A stretch of 64,000 bases of DNA, from positions 13,850,565-13,914,564 of the forward strand of contig CM035151.1 of the NCBI GenBank assembly GCA_020205615.1, in the 5' to 3' direction. A program made the translations under genes and the position numbers. The number at the start of each line of letters is the position of its first letter. Position 1 is the stretch's first letter. This document shows positions 35,894 through 48,150 of the stretch, piece by piece. The notes under the pieces are model-generated. The model was not told where the DNA came from, did no database searches, and saw nothing but the letters and a program-made list of their open reading frames with translations. The DNA is from Panax quinquefolius. Taxonomy: Eukaryota; Streptophyta; Magnoliopsida; Apiales; Araliaceae.

Positions 35894-37385
35894 CTAATAT
35901 TGATAATGTTATCGATTTAACATTATTTTTACAGCAGATTGTGAATGTTTATTCTAAGATTCAACAGTTTAATAGAGCTCCGGGACAGATGATCAAAATA
36001 TCCTTTTTTATAAAAGTTTTCGTCCGCAATATTAAACTGCGGACGTTATGTATGACCAAATGGTGAACTAAAAACGACACCGTTTGTAAATAAGTCTCGT
36101 TCGCACTATTAAACTGAGGATGCCATTTTTTATTTTTTTAGTTTTCAAGGTTCGATCAATTCCTAAGATTGCAGTCATTGGTGTTTGTCTGGAATAACGG
36201 ATACTAGGAATGTATTGTTATATGCTTCTCTCTTGAAGATTGGAAAAAGATCGTGGACCCGAAAAGAAATTTCAAGAGATTGCATATTTGCATTCAACAT
36301 GCTGACACATTTTTTCACAAAGGGTGATGGTTTAAGTTGACCTCGATGACGGATATATCATTAAGATGAGACTGTAAAATTCCAAAAGGTTTCATTGACA
36401 TTCAACATGATCGGAGCCTTGAAAATTAAAAAAAAATTGAATTTGATATTCATAGTTAAATACTGCAAACACCCTTATTAGTTGGTCATTTGGCCATACC
36501 TAGCGTCAACAGTATTAAATTACAGACGAGAGACTTGTAAAGGAAAGATATTTTGGTCTTTTGTCTACGAAATACTGAAAACTAAACTACGGACGAACAC
36601 TCTATTTAACCGTTCGATTTTCAGATGGAGGGTCACAATGTGTTGTAAGGGTAAGCTTAACCCGTAAGTAACCTTAAGTTTATCATAAATATGTATATTC
36701 CATCGATATTTTGCTGACCATATATGTAATTAATAACAAAGGGAAAAAAATACACTTCCATCCAAAAAAAAAAATAGAAGAAAGAAAGTCAGTTTAGAAG
36801 GATTGCATCAAAATTGATTTTGTTGGCACTATTTTTATGAGAAGGATATTGTATCTTCTGTTGAATTTCTGAATGATATATTTGCTTAAGGATTTAGCTC
36901 TATATACAATTTTCTTTGTTTCGACTCAAATTTTAAGTGTTATAGACAAATAATATTTGAAAACCTTGACATACCTTTTTTTTTTTTTGGAAAGATCAAA
37001 TCTCAGTCTCAATGCCAAATGGAGGTTTTTTTTCTTCATGTTGAAATAGGAGGAGATCAAGAAAAAATTGTTATTCTGTGCTCTGTACCGTAGCAAATAG
37101 CAAGGTTCGTAGAACGTCAAATTTATTTATGCAGCCTTAAAAAAGAAAAAAAAAACAATAAACATCAATAACATTATAGCTGAATTCCTCGTATCATTTG
37201 GTTCACTTCTTCTGGAATGACAATGCCGACTACATGATGGGATGGCCCCACTATATTAATTTGGGTCCAATATTCCTATATATTCACTATCACTATCTCT
37301 TCTTAATTATTGGTTCTGTATCGTTTTTGTTTTGCTACATATTTTTTTTGTATGATCAACAACTTTTACTCTATTTTCTTATATA
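34903..37385. other. Intergenic, no gene recognised
   Basis: AT-rich unique sequence upstream of PR-10 gene 1. It contains a GCTAGCTAGCTAGC run near 35,360, a (TA)n tract at 35,857-35,889, and a perfect 8-bp-arm hairpin at 36,021-36,045. Short frames here have no recognisable domains. Confidence 0.6.
36021..36045. repeat. Perfect short inverted repeat
   Basis: CGTCCGCA, nine bases, TGCGGACG. A diverged copy of the same block (TCGTTCGCACTATTAAACTG) follows at about 36,096-36,115, and ACTACGGACGAACAC occurs near 36,590. It may be a remnant of a small DNA transposon. Confidence 0.6.
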
Positions 37386-37659
37386 CTTTCTCCGTTATTT
37401 AATATAAGTCGTTTTAGAGTTGTGTACAAGTATTAAAAAATGATTGTAAAATATTAAATATAATATTAATTGTCTATTGTATTGAAAAAATATAGTGTTA
37501 TTTATTGGATAAAAAACACCGAAAGAACCAAAGTTATATTAATTAATATTTGGTGTAATATTGAAAATTAAGTAATTAATGTTTACTTAAAATTCTCAAA
37601 CGACTTATATCAAGAAACAAAATATTTTTCTAAAATGACTTATATTAAAGAACCCGGAG
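37386..37659. mobile_element. Stowaway/mariner-like MITE
   Basis: Ends are CTTTCTCCGTTATTTAATAT and, inverted, CTCCGGGTTCTTTAATAT, both continuing AAGTC(G/A)TTTTAGA. TA dinucleotides flank both sides (37,384-37,385 and 37,660-37,661). The 274-bp size, TA target and terminal motif fit Tc1/mariner-derived Stowaway MITEs. Confidence 0.75.
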
Positions 37660-40600
37660 TATATTCTACCTTTTTGGTAAGAAAAAATATTGGAGCTTTT
37701 CACATTTGCAGAGAGGGTGTTGATGATGATACACTGAATGTGCTGGAGTAAAATTAGTTTAAAGTTTTAAGAGTTGAATTTTTATTATTGCTCAAGTAAC
37801 ATTTTTTTTTCCAAAGGGCTGAATATGCCCTTTCTAAAATCTTTATTAATTTCGAGTGATCATCATATATGTAACATCCCCTTCCCGAAAAGGAAAGGAA
37901 GGTCACGTGTAAAGCATAACGAACCTCAAAATAAATAAACAGAGCACTAACAATCTCAAATTACAAATAGTGGTGATTCATTAATAAAGTAATAAGTACA
38001 ATTTTTCAAACTTAATTAAAATAATCAACGCTTAAAATTCGAATCAACCTAAATGGTCAAAGGCAAAACTCTCATCACATCTACTCGAATCACCCTCAAA
38101 AACTTGGGAAGAAAAACACAAAGATGAGCTAATCGCTTCAAAGACGGATCATGATATACAAAAGGTATACAACCGATATAATCTGAAAACAATCGAGACA
38201 AAATAATTGAACAAAGCCTCAAGTGCAAATCTGAACGAAAATATAATATCCAAAGATCCGAATGGAATATATCCAATAAACATAATTGACGAAAAACCAA
38301 TGATTTAATAAAGAAATAATGAATTGAAGTAACTAACTCAATGAATTGAATCGAATGAAACAAACAAAACTAATACAATAAAATAATAGGCTGAAACAAA
38401 TGTGTAAGACCCCAACTTATTATTAATGAAATTTAATTTTCTATTTATTATTTTGAAATAGTAAGGGTTGATTTGATTAATGTGGATAGTTAGGGGTAAA
38501 ATACGCAAATATTTCAAAATAAGCAAGTGGTTATAAAATATTCATTGTTATTATCGGGAATATTCGTTTGGTCGGGAATATTCTCATTGTCGGGGAAATA
38601 TTAAATTTACTGCGGTAAAGATTTTTTGTGGGGCCCATAACTCTGAAAGATTGGATGAAAAAAACGACAAATGTAAGTGGTTTAAAAATAATTAGGCGTG
38701 AGTTATTCATCAGATTATCTTGTTAAAATACTCGGTGGTTAAAACACAAGAAGACACCAGGTATTGCACCAATTATTGATTCTTACGTAAGAAGGCACTA
38801 CTTAATAATGGTTACAATAATTATCGCTCAATATTTTATTGATTTAATAATTCTTTGTGTTGATATTTTATATTCTTTGTTGTTTCAATAATTATCATTA
38901 CACAAGTATTTTCATTATCGATCTGATAATTCATATTATCCGAATAATATTATTAGATAACATTATTGGCAATATCTAGAAAGTTCGCTTAAGGAGAGGT
39001 TTGGTCACCTAATTGCTTGGCGTCGATGAGAGAAATTCTTATTGAAAGCCCTCTTTCCTGAGAACCTGCTGGTTGTCGATATTGTGATTACGTAATATTA
39101 TTTGTGAATAATTAATTATTGATTCATATGATGAGGAAAATATTGATTTTATGTGGATATAGATGGAGAAAAATTTTAATTTGACAATTGTTGAAAATTA
39201 AAATTTTATTTTTTCTGATAAGATAATTCATTTAAATGTATTATTATATTTTAAATATATAATAATGGTGATATTTTTACAACGAATGTGGGATATATGA
39301 GTATACTGAGGAGGAAGAGTATTTTTGTTACAATAAATGTTTAAAACATGTTAAACATGTCGGTGGACCCCATTTATTGGTGAAATTTGATTATAACTTT
39401 GTAAAATCGCTTTGGTTTATGGATTTCGGTCAATTTCTTTTTGGAATTTGGAAAAATTTCTTCTGCAAAGTTGTAGAGAATTGAATTTCCTATAAAAAGT
39501 CTCGAGATTCAATTTTTACGATAAAAGGGCTATTTATTGTGAATTATTGAAGTTCAAGCTCAAAATAATTGATTTTTGGAGGTTTTAATTATTATTTTAA
39601 AGAAAACGTTTTTTGCATTTAAGTGGGCTAACATGTGATATTAATTGCTGAAATCAGATCTTCAAAGATGGGCTAAGGAAATTTATAATATATATTAATA
39701 TTATATTAAATTTTACTGTTTTTGGTATTCTAAAGCGTTTTCCTATAAATAGGGTCTTGGGTTAGAATTGAAAATCACACCAGAAACTGAAGTTTTCTCT
39801 CTCTATATTATCGAGCGTATTCTTGTGAGTATTTTGAGTATACTTTGAGTATTGTTAGACGATGCAAGTTCCTTCAAAGACTATACCCAGTATTCCAATT
39901 TGTAATCTTAATCTTTCGAGGTAAGGGATATTATTTTTTTCAGAATGATATTATTTCTTCAATATCATTATGTTGAAATATTGATCTGAAGTTTTATCAA
40001 ATTTGGAACTTTTTCATGTCTGAGTTACTATTCATGAGTTAATATTCACGAGTTCTTATTATTCACGGTACTATTCACGAAGTGTGATGATGTTTTTGGG
40101 AAATTTCTATCTTTTGGTGTGAGTTACTTATTCACATATACTTCACACTATTCACGATATCTTAACTATTCACGAATCTGACTATTCAATAGAAAAATGA
40201 AATTTCTTTTTTGTCCAAAATATCTATTCGGATACTAGCTTTGATTGTATCCATGTTTTTTGATCATTCTTGAATTTTACACCACTGCGATTATTTTTTG
40301 AGGTATTTTTGGGCGTGGATAAAACAAAGTACTGAATCCTTAATCCTTAATCCTTAATCCTTGTCATTTTGTTTCATTGGATTCGTTTCTTTAAAATATT
40401 TTTCATCATCTTGATCTTAAATGATGATATTATTGAATATCTTTGGCTGTAGTGCAAAGATGAATGATTTCTGAAGAATATCTTTGGCTCAGTAGTGTAA
40501 CGACCCCAAAATAGGTCCATTCCATCCAACCCATTCTCGAGTCGCCAAATATATGGTACGAAAAACAACTTCTGACTTTATTACAACAATTGTCGTGCAA

Positions 40601-41659
40601 AATACAACAACACATATCTTTGTGAGTTTGGATACAAATATATACCAACTCAGTGTACGTTACAATGACACCTTACATAAAAAGGTATAGTCAAAAAGCT
40701 GTTTTAGAAATTAGAATCTTTGGGAAGTGCTCAAGAAACCTTCGTATACATGGGAGGCCATGCTTTTAGGTTATGGTAGATATCATATAGCCACGTAATT
40801 ATCCTTGGTTGACCCTAATAGACCCCAAAGAAAAACAAGAAGATTACTATCATATTCTTCCCAATGGCGAGTCTTTTCTTGACATATCATTATCTCCACT
40901 GCCTCTAATTTGGTATTATACTCCAAACAAACACCAAGATTATATAGGTAGTGCTTGTAAATATACTCGACAAGTGGATGAGCACAACCTGACATGTCTT
41001 ATGATAACACGAGTTTGTATGTCATTTGACATCTTGTATGATAGTGACAAAACACCCTTCCAAAGTTGGGTTCGCCTCACCCTATTTAATTCACCAAAAT
41101 AACTATTAAATGATGTATAAAATACAACACACTAAATCCCTCAATAAAATTATTTTCATACTCTTTAGGGAGAACCTCAACAACTATAGACCACAGCTTC
41201 TATTCCCTTGTTATCCCCATTCAACCCAGCTACACTTTTATTACGAAAGGAATTGTGAAACAAAAGGGTGAAGCCTGTAGCTTCGATAAAGAATATTATG
41301 ACTAAAGATAAATAAATTATCAATAGTCTTCATCGGTAATGAATCGAGATTTAGAACATATGGTAGATGATAAAACTTTTCAACCATATAGTTGCGGTGA
41401 ACGAAGCGATCCATTAGAAGAGTCGAAATAGATAATATATCTATTATCTTCTCCATGTTAAAAGTCCACCAACAATGTTTTATCCTGTAATATAAATCAA
41501 CAGCCTTTTCCACAATCATATGAATAACTCATAATCATAATTGTGATTCTAAATTCCTCTTCTCATCCGGAATGAAGATAATTTTCATCACCTATCTTTA
41601 CCCGAAACATCAAATATCATGGTTATACCAAATCACAGTTCTGCTCATAATCATATACT

Positions 41660-42090
41660 AAATTCATCTCATCTTTGCACCACGGGCGAAAGATATTCAT
41701 CAACAGCTCATCTTTACACTACTGAGCTAAAGATATTCAACAACAGTCATCTTTGCATTCTGAGCCAAAGATATTCATCAATAATTCATCTTTGCACTAC
41801 AAAGCTAAAGATATTCAACAACAGTCATCTTTGCATTACGAGCAAAAGATATTCATCAATAATTCATCTTTGCACTACTGTGCTAAGATATTCAACAACA
41901 GTCATCTTTGCATTCTGAAGCCAAAGATATTCATCAATAATTCATCTTTTGCACTACTGGTGAAAGATATTCAACAACGAGTCATCTTTGCATTACGAGC
42001 AAAAGATATTCATCAATAATTCATCTTTGTACTACAAAAGCTAAGATATTCAACAACAATTCATCTTTGCATTACAAGCCAAAGATATTC
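41660..42090. repeat. Hairpin-unit minisatellite with two-unit higher-order period
   Basis: About ten units. Two unit types alternate: one with GCACTAC...CTAAAGATATTCAACAAC and one with GCATT...GAGC(C/A)AAAGATATTC followed by ATCAATAA. This gives a period of about 80 bp. Each unit is an imperfect palindrome (ATCTTTG / (C/T)AAAGAT). Frames across it are artefacts. Confidence 0.88.
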
Positions 42091-43796
42091 ATATTTCAAA
42101 TAAATACATAATCATTTCGGAAGTTATATAACAATAATTATAACCATGTTGATCGATCCACCTTTGCACTTAAGCTAAAAAAATATTCAATTGTAAATTC
42201 AATGGTCATGATCATACCAAGATTAACAATTCAACTTTTTGCACCATTGGCGAAGAGAGACCTATGGTCACGATCATACCAATAATCTACCCATCTTTAC
42301 ACTCAAGTCAAAGAGAAATATCATCATTAGGGTTATAAGAATGTTATATAAAAATAATATAATCAAAACATGGTTTTAATTTCAAGAGTAAGATTCATAA
42401 ATCAACGATAATTTGGTCGGAGAAGAAACCAATTTGTTGTGAATAGTACCCGTATTAAATACATAGTCCGAAGATCGTGCGCATAGTAACCTCGACATTT
42501 AAAAGATAAAGTTTCATAATAAAATTCATATCCATATTTATAACACCTTAACCCAAATGTTATAAATCACTTAGAAATCTCATAATCTAATATTATTAAT
42601 ATTATAATAATATTTTAATCATTTCTCAAACTTATAAATAATTTAATCCAATTATTTACACTTTAATAATTAATGCATTTAATCATCTAAAATGCCAAAC
42701 TCATAAGATTTCATCATCATTAACCAAAACCCTCATAAAAATCTGCATATATCTCATATATGATTCTCAAACCAATAAATCATATTTTCCAATTTTCTTA
42801 CTTCACATAACATATTTAATTCATTTACTCATAACTAGAACATTTTCATGAAAAAATACCAAATCAGTTCTAAAAATATTTCTTTTACGGGATTTAGTAT
42901 AAAATAGTCCCATATTGAACATATATTTTTCTCAAAATTTTAAAAATTCATTTACTATTTTTCATAGGGCTAAAACCATAGAATATTTAAACATTTATCA
43001 TAAATTGTACTTTTATCCAAAAATTCAAATTCACAGTAGTACTTGATATTATATAGATGTACTCTCAATAAAAATTTCATCCATTTTGGAGTTAACTGTA
43101 AGGAGTTATAAGCGGTTACTTTTAAAATAGTCTTTTCTCATAAAATTCATAACTCTCAATCTATACATCCAAAAATACCTCAAAATAATCATAGTGGTGT
43201 AAAATTCAAGAATGATCAAAACATGGATACAATCAAAGCTAGTATCCGAATAGATAATTTAGCGAAAAGAAAAATTTTCATTTTTCTGAATAGTCTTTCA
43301 GATTCGTGAATAGTCTTAGTATCGTGAATAAGTAACTCAAGCACCAAAAGATAGAAATTTCCACAAAAAACATTTTCACGCTTCATGAATACACTACAAC
43401 AAAAAGGCTTATCAATGATCGCGACATCAATGATCGCATACGGTCAAGTAGATTATATTTCATGATCAGTATCCGTTCGATCGACAATCGAATAATAATC
43501 GGTCATTTGGGAGGACATCGGCGACCAACAATAACGAATCAAAGTATTAGCGATCGCAATTAGCGGCCGATCTGGCCGCTATTATGACTTATCTTGAGTC
43601 AATTGTCATGCGTGACGTGTCGACGTGTCGTGACCACGATAATAATACCACCGCAATGGCCGCTTGAGATTCACGCTGATCGATGATATTTTTAAGCGAC
43701 CGCACGCGGTCATTGATGCCCTTTTTTTTTTTAAATTTTTGCCTATTTTATTGATTTCCCAAAATAACCTCGCTTTGTACCGCTTTCAATCCCAAC

Positions 43797-43858
<62 letters not shown>

Positions 43859-44339
43859 AGCATCCATATTAACATCCATCCAAAACAATACAAAACATTC
43901 ATCCATGAATAAACATTCATCCAATACAATACAAAACATTCATCCAACACAATATAATCGATATCGTAAACATCCATATAAACTAATACAATTGTCCAAA
44001 GAATGAATCTAAAAGAGTACAAGGCTTTAAAAATCTAAAAAAAAAAAATAAGTCTAGCGCTTCTTCATGGATCATCCAAATTAGGATCCTGTAATTATCA
44101 AAGTAATAAAACATATATGTTACATATAAGTAAGACATTGACTCGTAGACTATAAACATATAAGACAATGTAGCTAAACAATAAACGATATATATATATC
44201 TGCTCACCCATTGTTGTCTTTGCTTCTTCCTCTCTCTATTCGCCGCCATCCATCCTTTCTCCGCCAACTCATCAGACTCGAGAGATTGCAGATGCCCGCC
44301 CAAGATATCTGAAGAAGATCACGATCCTCGACAGATCGC

Positions 44340-45449
44340 TCTCACACACATCGTGCCAGGGAGTATGATAGGGTTTGGATAACTCGATGATCGTGTGGAT
44401 CGGGTGGCGAGTCAGCTGTGCCATCGATGGTCAAGGCGCCGTCTTTGTCCTTGGCCTTTGACATAATTTTTTTCTTCACGATGGACGCCTCTCCCATAAT
44501 TCTTGATCAATCGACGGACGCGGGGTGCCTTCGAGGATAAGCGCTGCGTTCATTAAGCCCTTATAAGTGTCCCGTCGGAAGATGAACAATTAAATAGTTA
44601 AAATAAATAAAAAAATACTAAAGAAGGTCGTTATAATTTATAAACAACATATTAGGATAAAGTGAACTTATTACCGCTTATCTCAATAAACCAGTGTAGA
44701 CCATCATGGTGGCTACATACATCCAACCAATTGATAGGTTGACCTTGAGATCGAGACTCCTATAGTTCATTTCCTCATATTATTATGTAAACATATGATA
44801 TTTTAGGTACAAAAGATGATCGTAAACATAACATACGTACCACAGCGGCAATGTGTTGTTGTGATATCTTCGCCCCGACACACGCCTTTTTTGCTTTCTC
44901 GCCTCCGATACACTTTGAGGATTTGTTCGAGGCGGCGGCTCTTGCGCCTCTTGACCCAACTCTCATCCTTCCATCGGTCACACATCTCGCACCCGTATAC
45001 GGGCCGTATGCACTCACCGGGGCTATCTTTATGTACATATACTACTCACCACATCCGGATGGTCAATCTCAAAGATTGCGCGGGCTTTTTGTCGTTCTTT
45101 GTTCAAATTATCTTTAGTTCAATGCAGTAGCACTTCGCGAATAATAGTGTTCGAATAATCGATGCACGTGTCATCGTCCCATCTATATCGTTTACGCAAA
45201 TAAAATAACAATAATAATATTAAAACTGTTATATTACTAAGCAATATTATTTGATTAACTATGTATTATCTATCGAGTGATAAAAATATACCGAAATTCA
45301 AATTTCAAATTCATCCTTATGGGCGAGAGGTGTGTTTCGCCCGTGTAATCAATGGCGTAGGCGATTACATAAGCTTATAATTGTGAAATGTACTTCACAA
45401 TTTTACTATCTTGAAAATCACTACAATATACAATAATTTATATTAAAAC

Positions 45450-45492
<43 letters not shown>

Positions 45493-45690
45493 ATGTTTAA
45501 CTTACGTCTTTATCTCGGAGGAGGACGGATCTCAGATAAGAATGCGATCATCCGGATTAGCTTGGCCTTCTAAGCACGTGATTAGGGCCCCACCCAACCC
45601 GCTTTCGTCTTTGCAGTTCGAAGACATCTATAAATAAAAAATTTAGGATGTTAGTATAAGTTATAAATGAAAGGTACATAAACATGTCAG
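44340..45690 (-). pseudogene. Possible Ptta/En-Spm plant-transposase-type protein remnant
   Basis: Pieces on the minus strand, in order, resemble the accessory protein of CACTA elements: a basic start near 45,555-45,640 (RRKRVGWGPNHVLRRP), an acidic/Trp piece near 45,160-45,190 (RYRWDDD), a block near 44,930-44,985 (MCDRWKDESWVKRRKSRR) reminiscent of the CDRW...W...SK signature of that family, and an end near 44,342-44,464 (SKAKDKDG). They lie in different frames with stops between, so introns, decay or sequence errors must separate them. Family assignment rests on motif memory and position inside a CACTA element only. Confidence 0.4.
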
Positions 45691-48124
45691 GGATATAGAG
45701 AACATCAGGATATGTAATTGTATGTAAACAAAAGGACAATAGGATAGGATAGTCTAGGCCACTAGGATAGTTTGTGTAGCTTTCTTATGTCCTATTATGA
45801 CTATTGAAACTTGTGTATGGGGTCCAGGTATGGTGATTCACTATTTAGTGTTCATTGTTCTATAAAGCTTATTTTCAATGATTTTTAAGCAAGAATTGGC
45901 CTAACTTAGGTAACCATTTTTACATTTTATCTATAGGCAATGTATGTATGTACTCCTCACTATCTAACAACACTAGTCACACAAATCCCCAACGATCTCT
46001 GATAGAACACATATGGTCTTTAAGCATTCCTATATATGATTCGAGGTCCATATCTCGAACACACAAAAACATCACATATACTCATTGCCATCACATATAC
46101 ACGAATGCATATATGGCCATTTGACTTATATATGAAGATTTAGACAAGTATGGATATTTTAGAAACAACTCATTAATAGTGTGATTGAAGTTATGGTGCT
46201 TGTGTTTGTGTTTGTACTTTTCATTTTCTTTATTCTAAGCTAAGTCATACTAGCTTATAGCATACATATTAATAGTGTGTCATTTTCTTTATCTTCTCGA
46301 CTATGAATTATGGAAAAACTTCTTTGAACCTTCTTCTTGATTGAATTATGGATAAACTTAATTCCTAGTTATATGGCCATTCGACTTATATATGAAAAAA
46401 ATTAAGACAGAGTCTCCCTATAATATGGACTATCCACACGCATTTATGCATACTTGACCAATTTCAAAAAATATAATCCCAACACACAAAAAATGAATGT
46501 GCACAACTATAATTCAAGACACAATTTAAGAGAATCCAATATTAGTAAAAACAATAAGAAGCCCAAAAATTGTCCCAATTTCAAAGAATATCAACAACAA
46601 TTTGTTTAAATTTATGTTTATATTAAACAACAATTTGCCATTTATTTATTCGGTCAAGTTTAACGATATAGCCAACTTATTTTAAAATATCACAAAAATA
46701 ACATTTCCACGGATAAATTTAACGTATGTTTAAATTTATGTGTTATGTTTACTCAATGATAAATAAATGGACTGGACAAGTATTTATTTAACAAACTAAA
46801 TTTATCCATTGCATCCCATAATATCATCACCTCACCATAAATTACAACCAAAATATATATGATATGATAACATTAATAATGTCTCTTATTTTAAATATTT
46901 TTTATTATATAAAATTATAAATTGACATTAATTTCTTTTATTTATACAGTTTTGAAACTTAAATTAAGAGGGGCTTTGAGTATTGCAAGCTATATATTCT
47001 TCTTCTTCTATCCCAAATTTAAGTCTTTTTTATCACGATGATTATTTAACATGAATTTAATTAGATTATATCAACAAAAATGGAGATATTATATTTTCCT
47101 TGTTTCCCCCCTTATATAAGTGAACATCAATATACTCGATCTAATTAATAGCCAGCCTCTCTATAGATATTGAATAAAATACTTCTTTAAGATAATGTTA
47201 GGTAAATTCAAAATTAACGAGAACACCTGGATAAGAGAAAAAGTTAATTTGTTATTTTGGCTACATATGCATGTTTTTCTCTTATAATGATAATGATAGA
47301 AGAACCCTCAAAGACGACTAGATCATGAACCAATAAATGCAATATATTTATAAATCAAATAATTCACGGGTTCCATATTATTTGATAATTATTAATTTTT
47401 AAAAGTTAATTTAAAAGACGTAATTTTTATAATGATGACTATTATAAATTATGGAACAATTATTGGCACGTTGTTATTGTGGTAATAAATTTGAGGATAT
47501 TGTTAAATGATGATTTCTCAAACAATAAAAATGACACTCTTTCTATATTACCAATGTGGATTACATTTTTTTACTCAATTTCTCAAATAAATTTACAAAT
47601 ATTAGAAGGTTTAATTACAACATTGATTTTCACCTTACTTAGAATTTCATAAAATAATTCTTTGTATGTCCACTTATATTTCCATTTGGACTATTTGATT
47701 TGCCTCTTATTTTATTCTCATTTTTTAAAAAAAATAATTTTTTATGTGTGCAATCTTATTCTCCTCTACTTGTACACTAACTAACTTGGATTAATTCCAT
47801 GCACATCTACTGCTTACAAATAGAATCTAATTTAGAAGGCATATGTTTAAATGTAATCTTAATGATAATAAAAAGAAATGATTGACATTATTTGTGATTT
47901 CTTATGAAACTTTGAATGGTGGTGATGGTGGTGGCGTACAGTAAGGCAAGTCGCGTCGGCATAGTGTGGTGGTGATGATGGTGGCGGCGTGGCGCGCTTC
48001 CCTCTTCTCCTCTTCTTCTCCCCTTCTCCCTCTTCTCCTCTTCTTTTCTCCTCTTTTTTTCTTACGCTTACGGAGCAAGAGTGATGAACCGACATCGGTT
48101 TATTGAAATACATCCATGATCATT

Positions 48125-48150
48125 ATCTGCGATCGCATGCGATCGCAGAT
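48125..48150. repeat. 26-bp perfect palindrome in CACTA subterminal region
   Basis: Two GCGATCGC octamers back to back around a central CATG-type join, with perfect dyad symmetry over 26 bp. It lies about 270 bp from the 3' end of the CACTA element among GATCGC/GCGGTC motifs. Confidence 0.9.

Noticed and set aside
38049..38526. Minus-strand frames of 104 and 62 codons
   Set aside because: They lie in LTR sequence of element F and across the solo-LTR junction; the matching region in the partner LTR is not open in the same way.
41619..42019. Overlapping frames with repeated FINNSSLHY
   Set aside because: They translate the hairpin-unit minisatellite; no codon bias and no domain.
43664..44022. 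Frames with long Ile-Tyr runs
   Set aside because: They are (TA)n microsatellites read as protein; the same applies at 33,888-34,325, 35,827-36,066 and 57,171-57,419.
44816..45130. Two plus-strand frames in the CACTA element
   Set aside because: The opposite strand gives a better match to a CACTA accessory protein, and the plus frames show no known motif.
47859..48113. Frame with Lys/Arg/Glu run and His run in the CACTA element
   Set aside because: It comes from CTT/GGT low-complexity DNA in the subterminal region; no domain and no support for expression.
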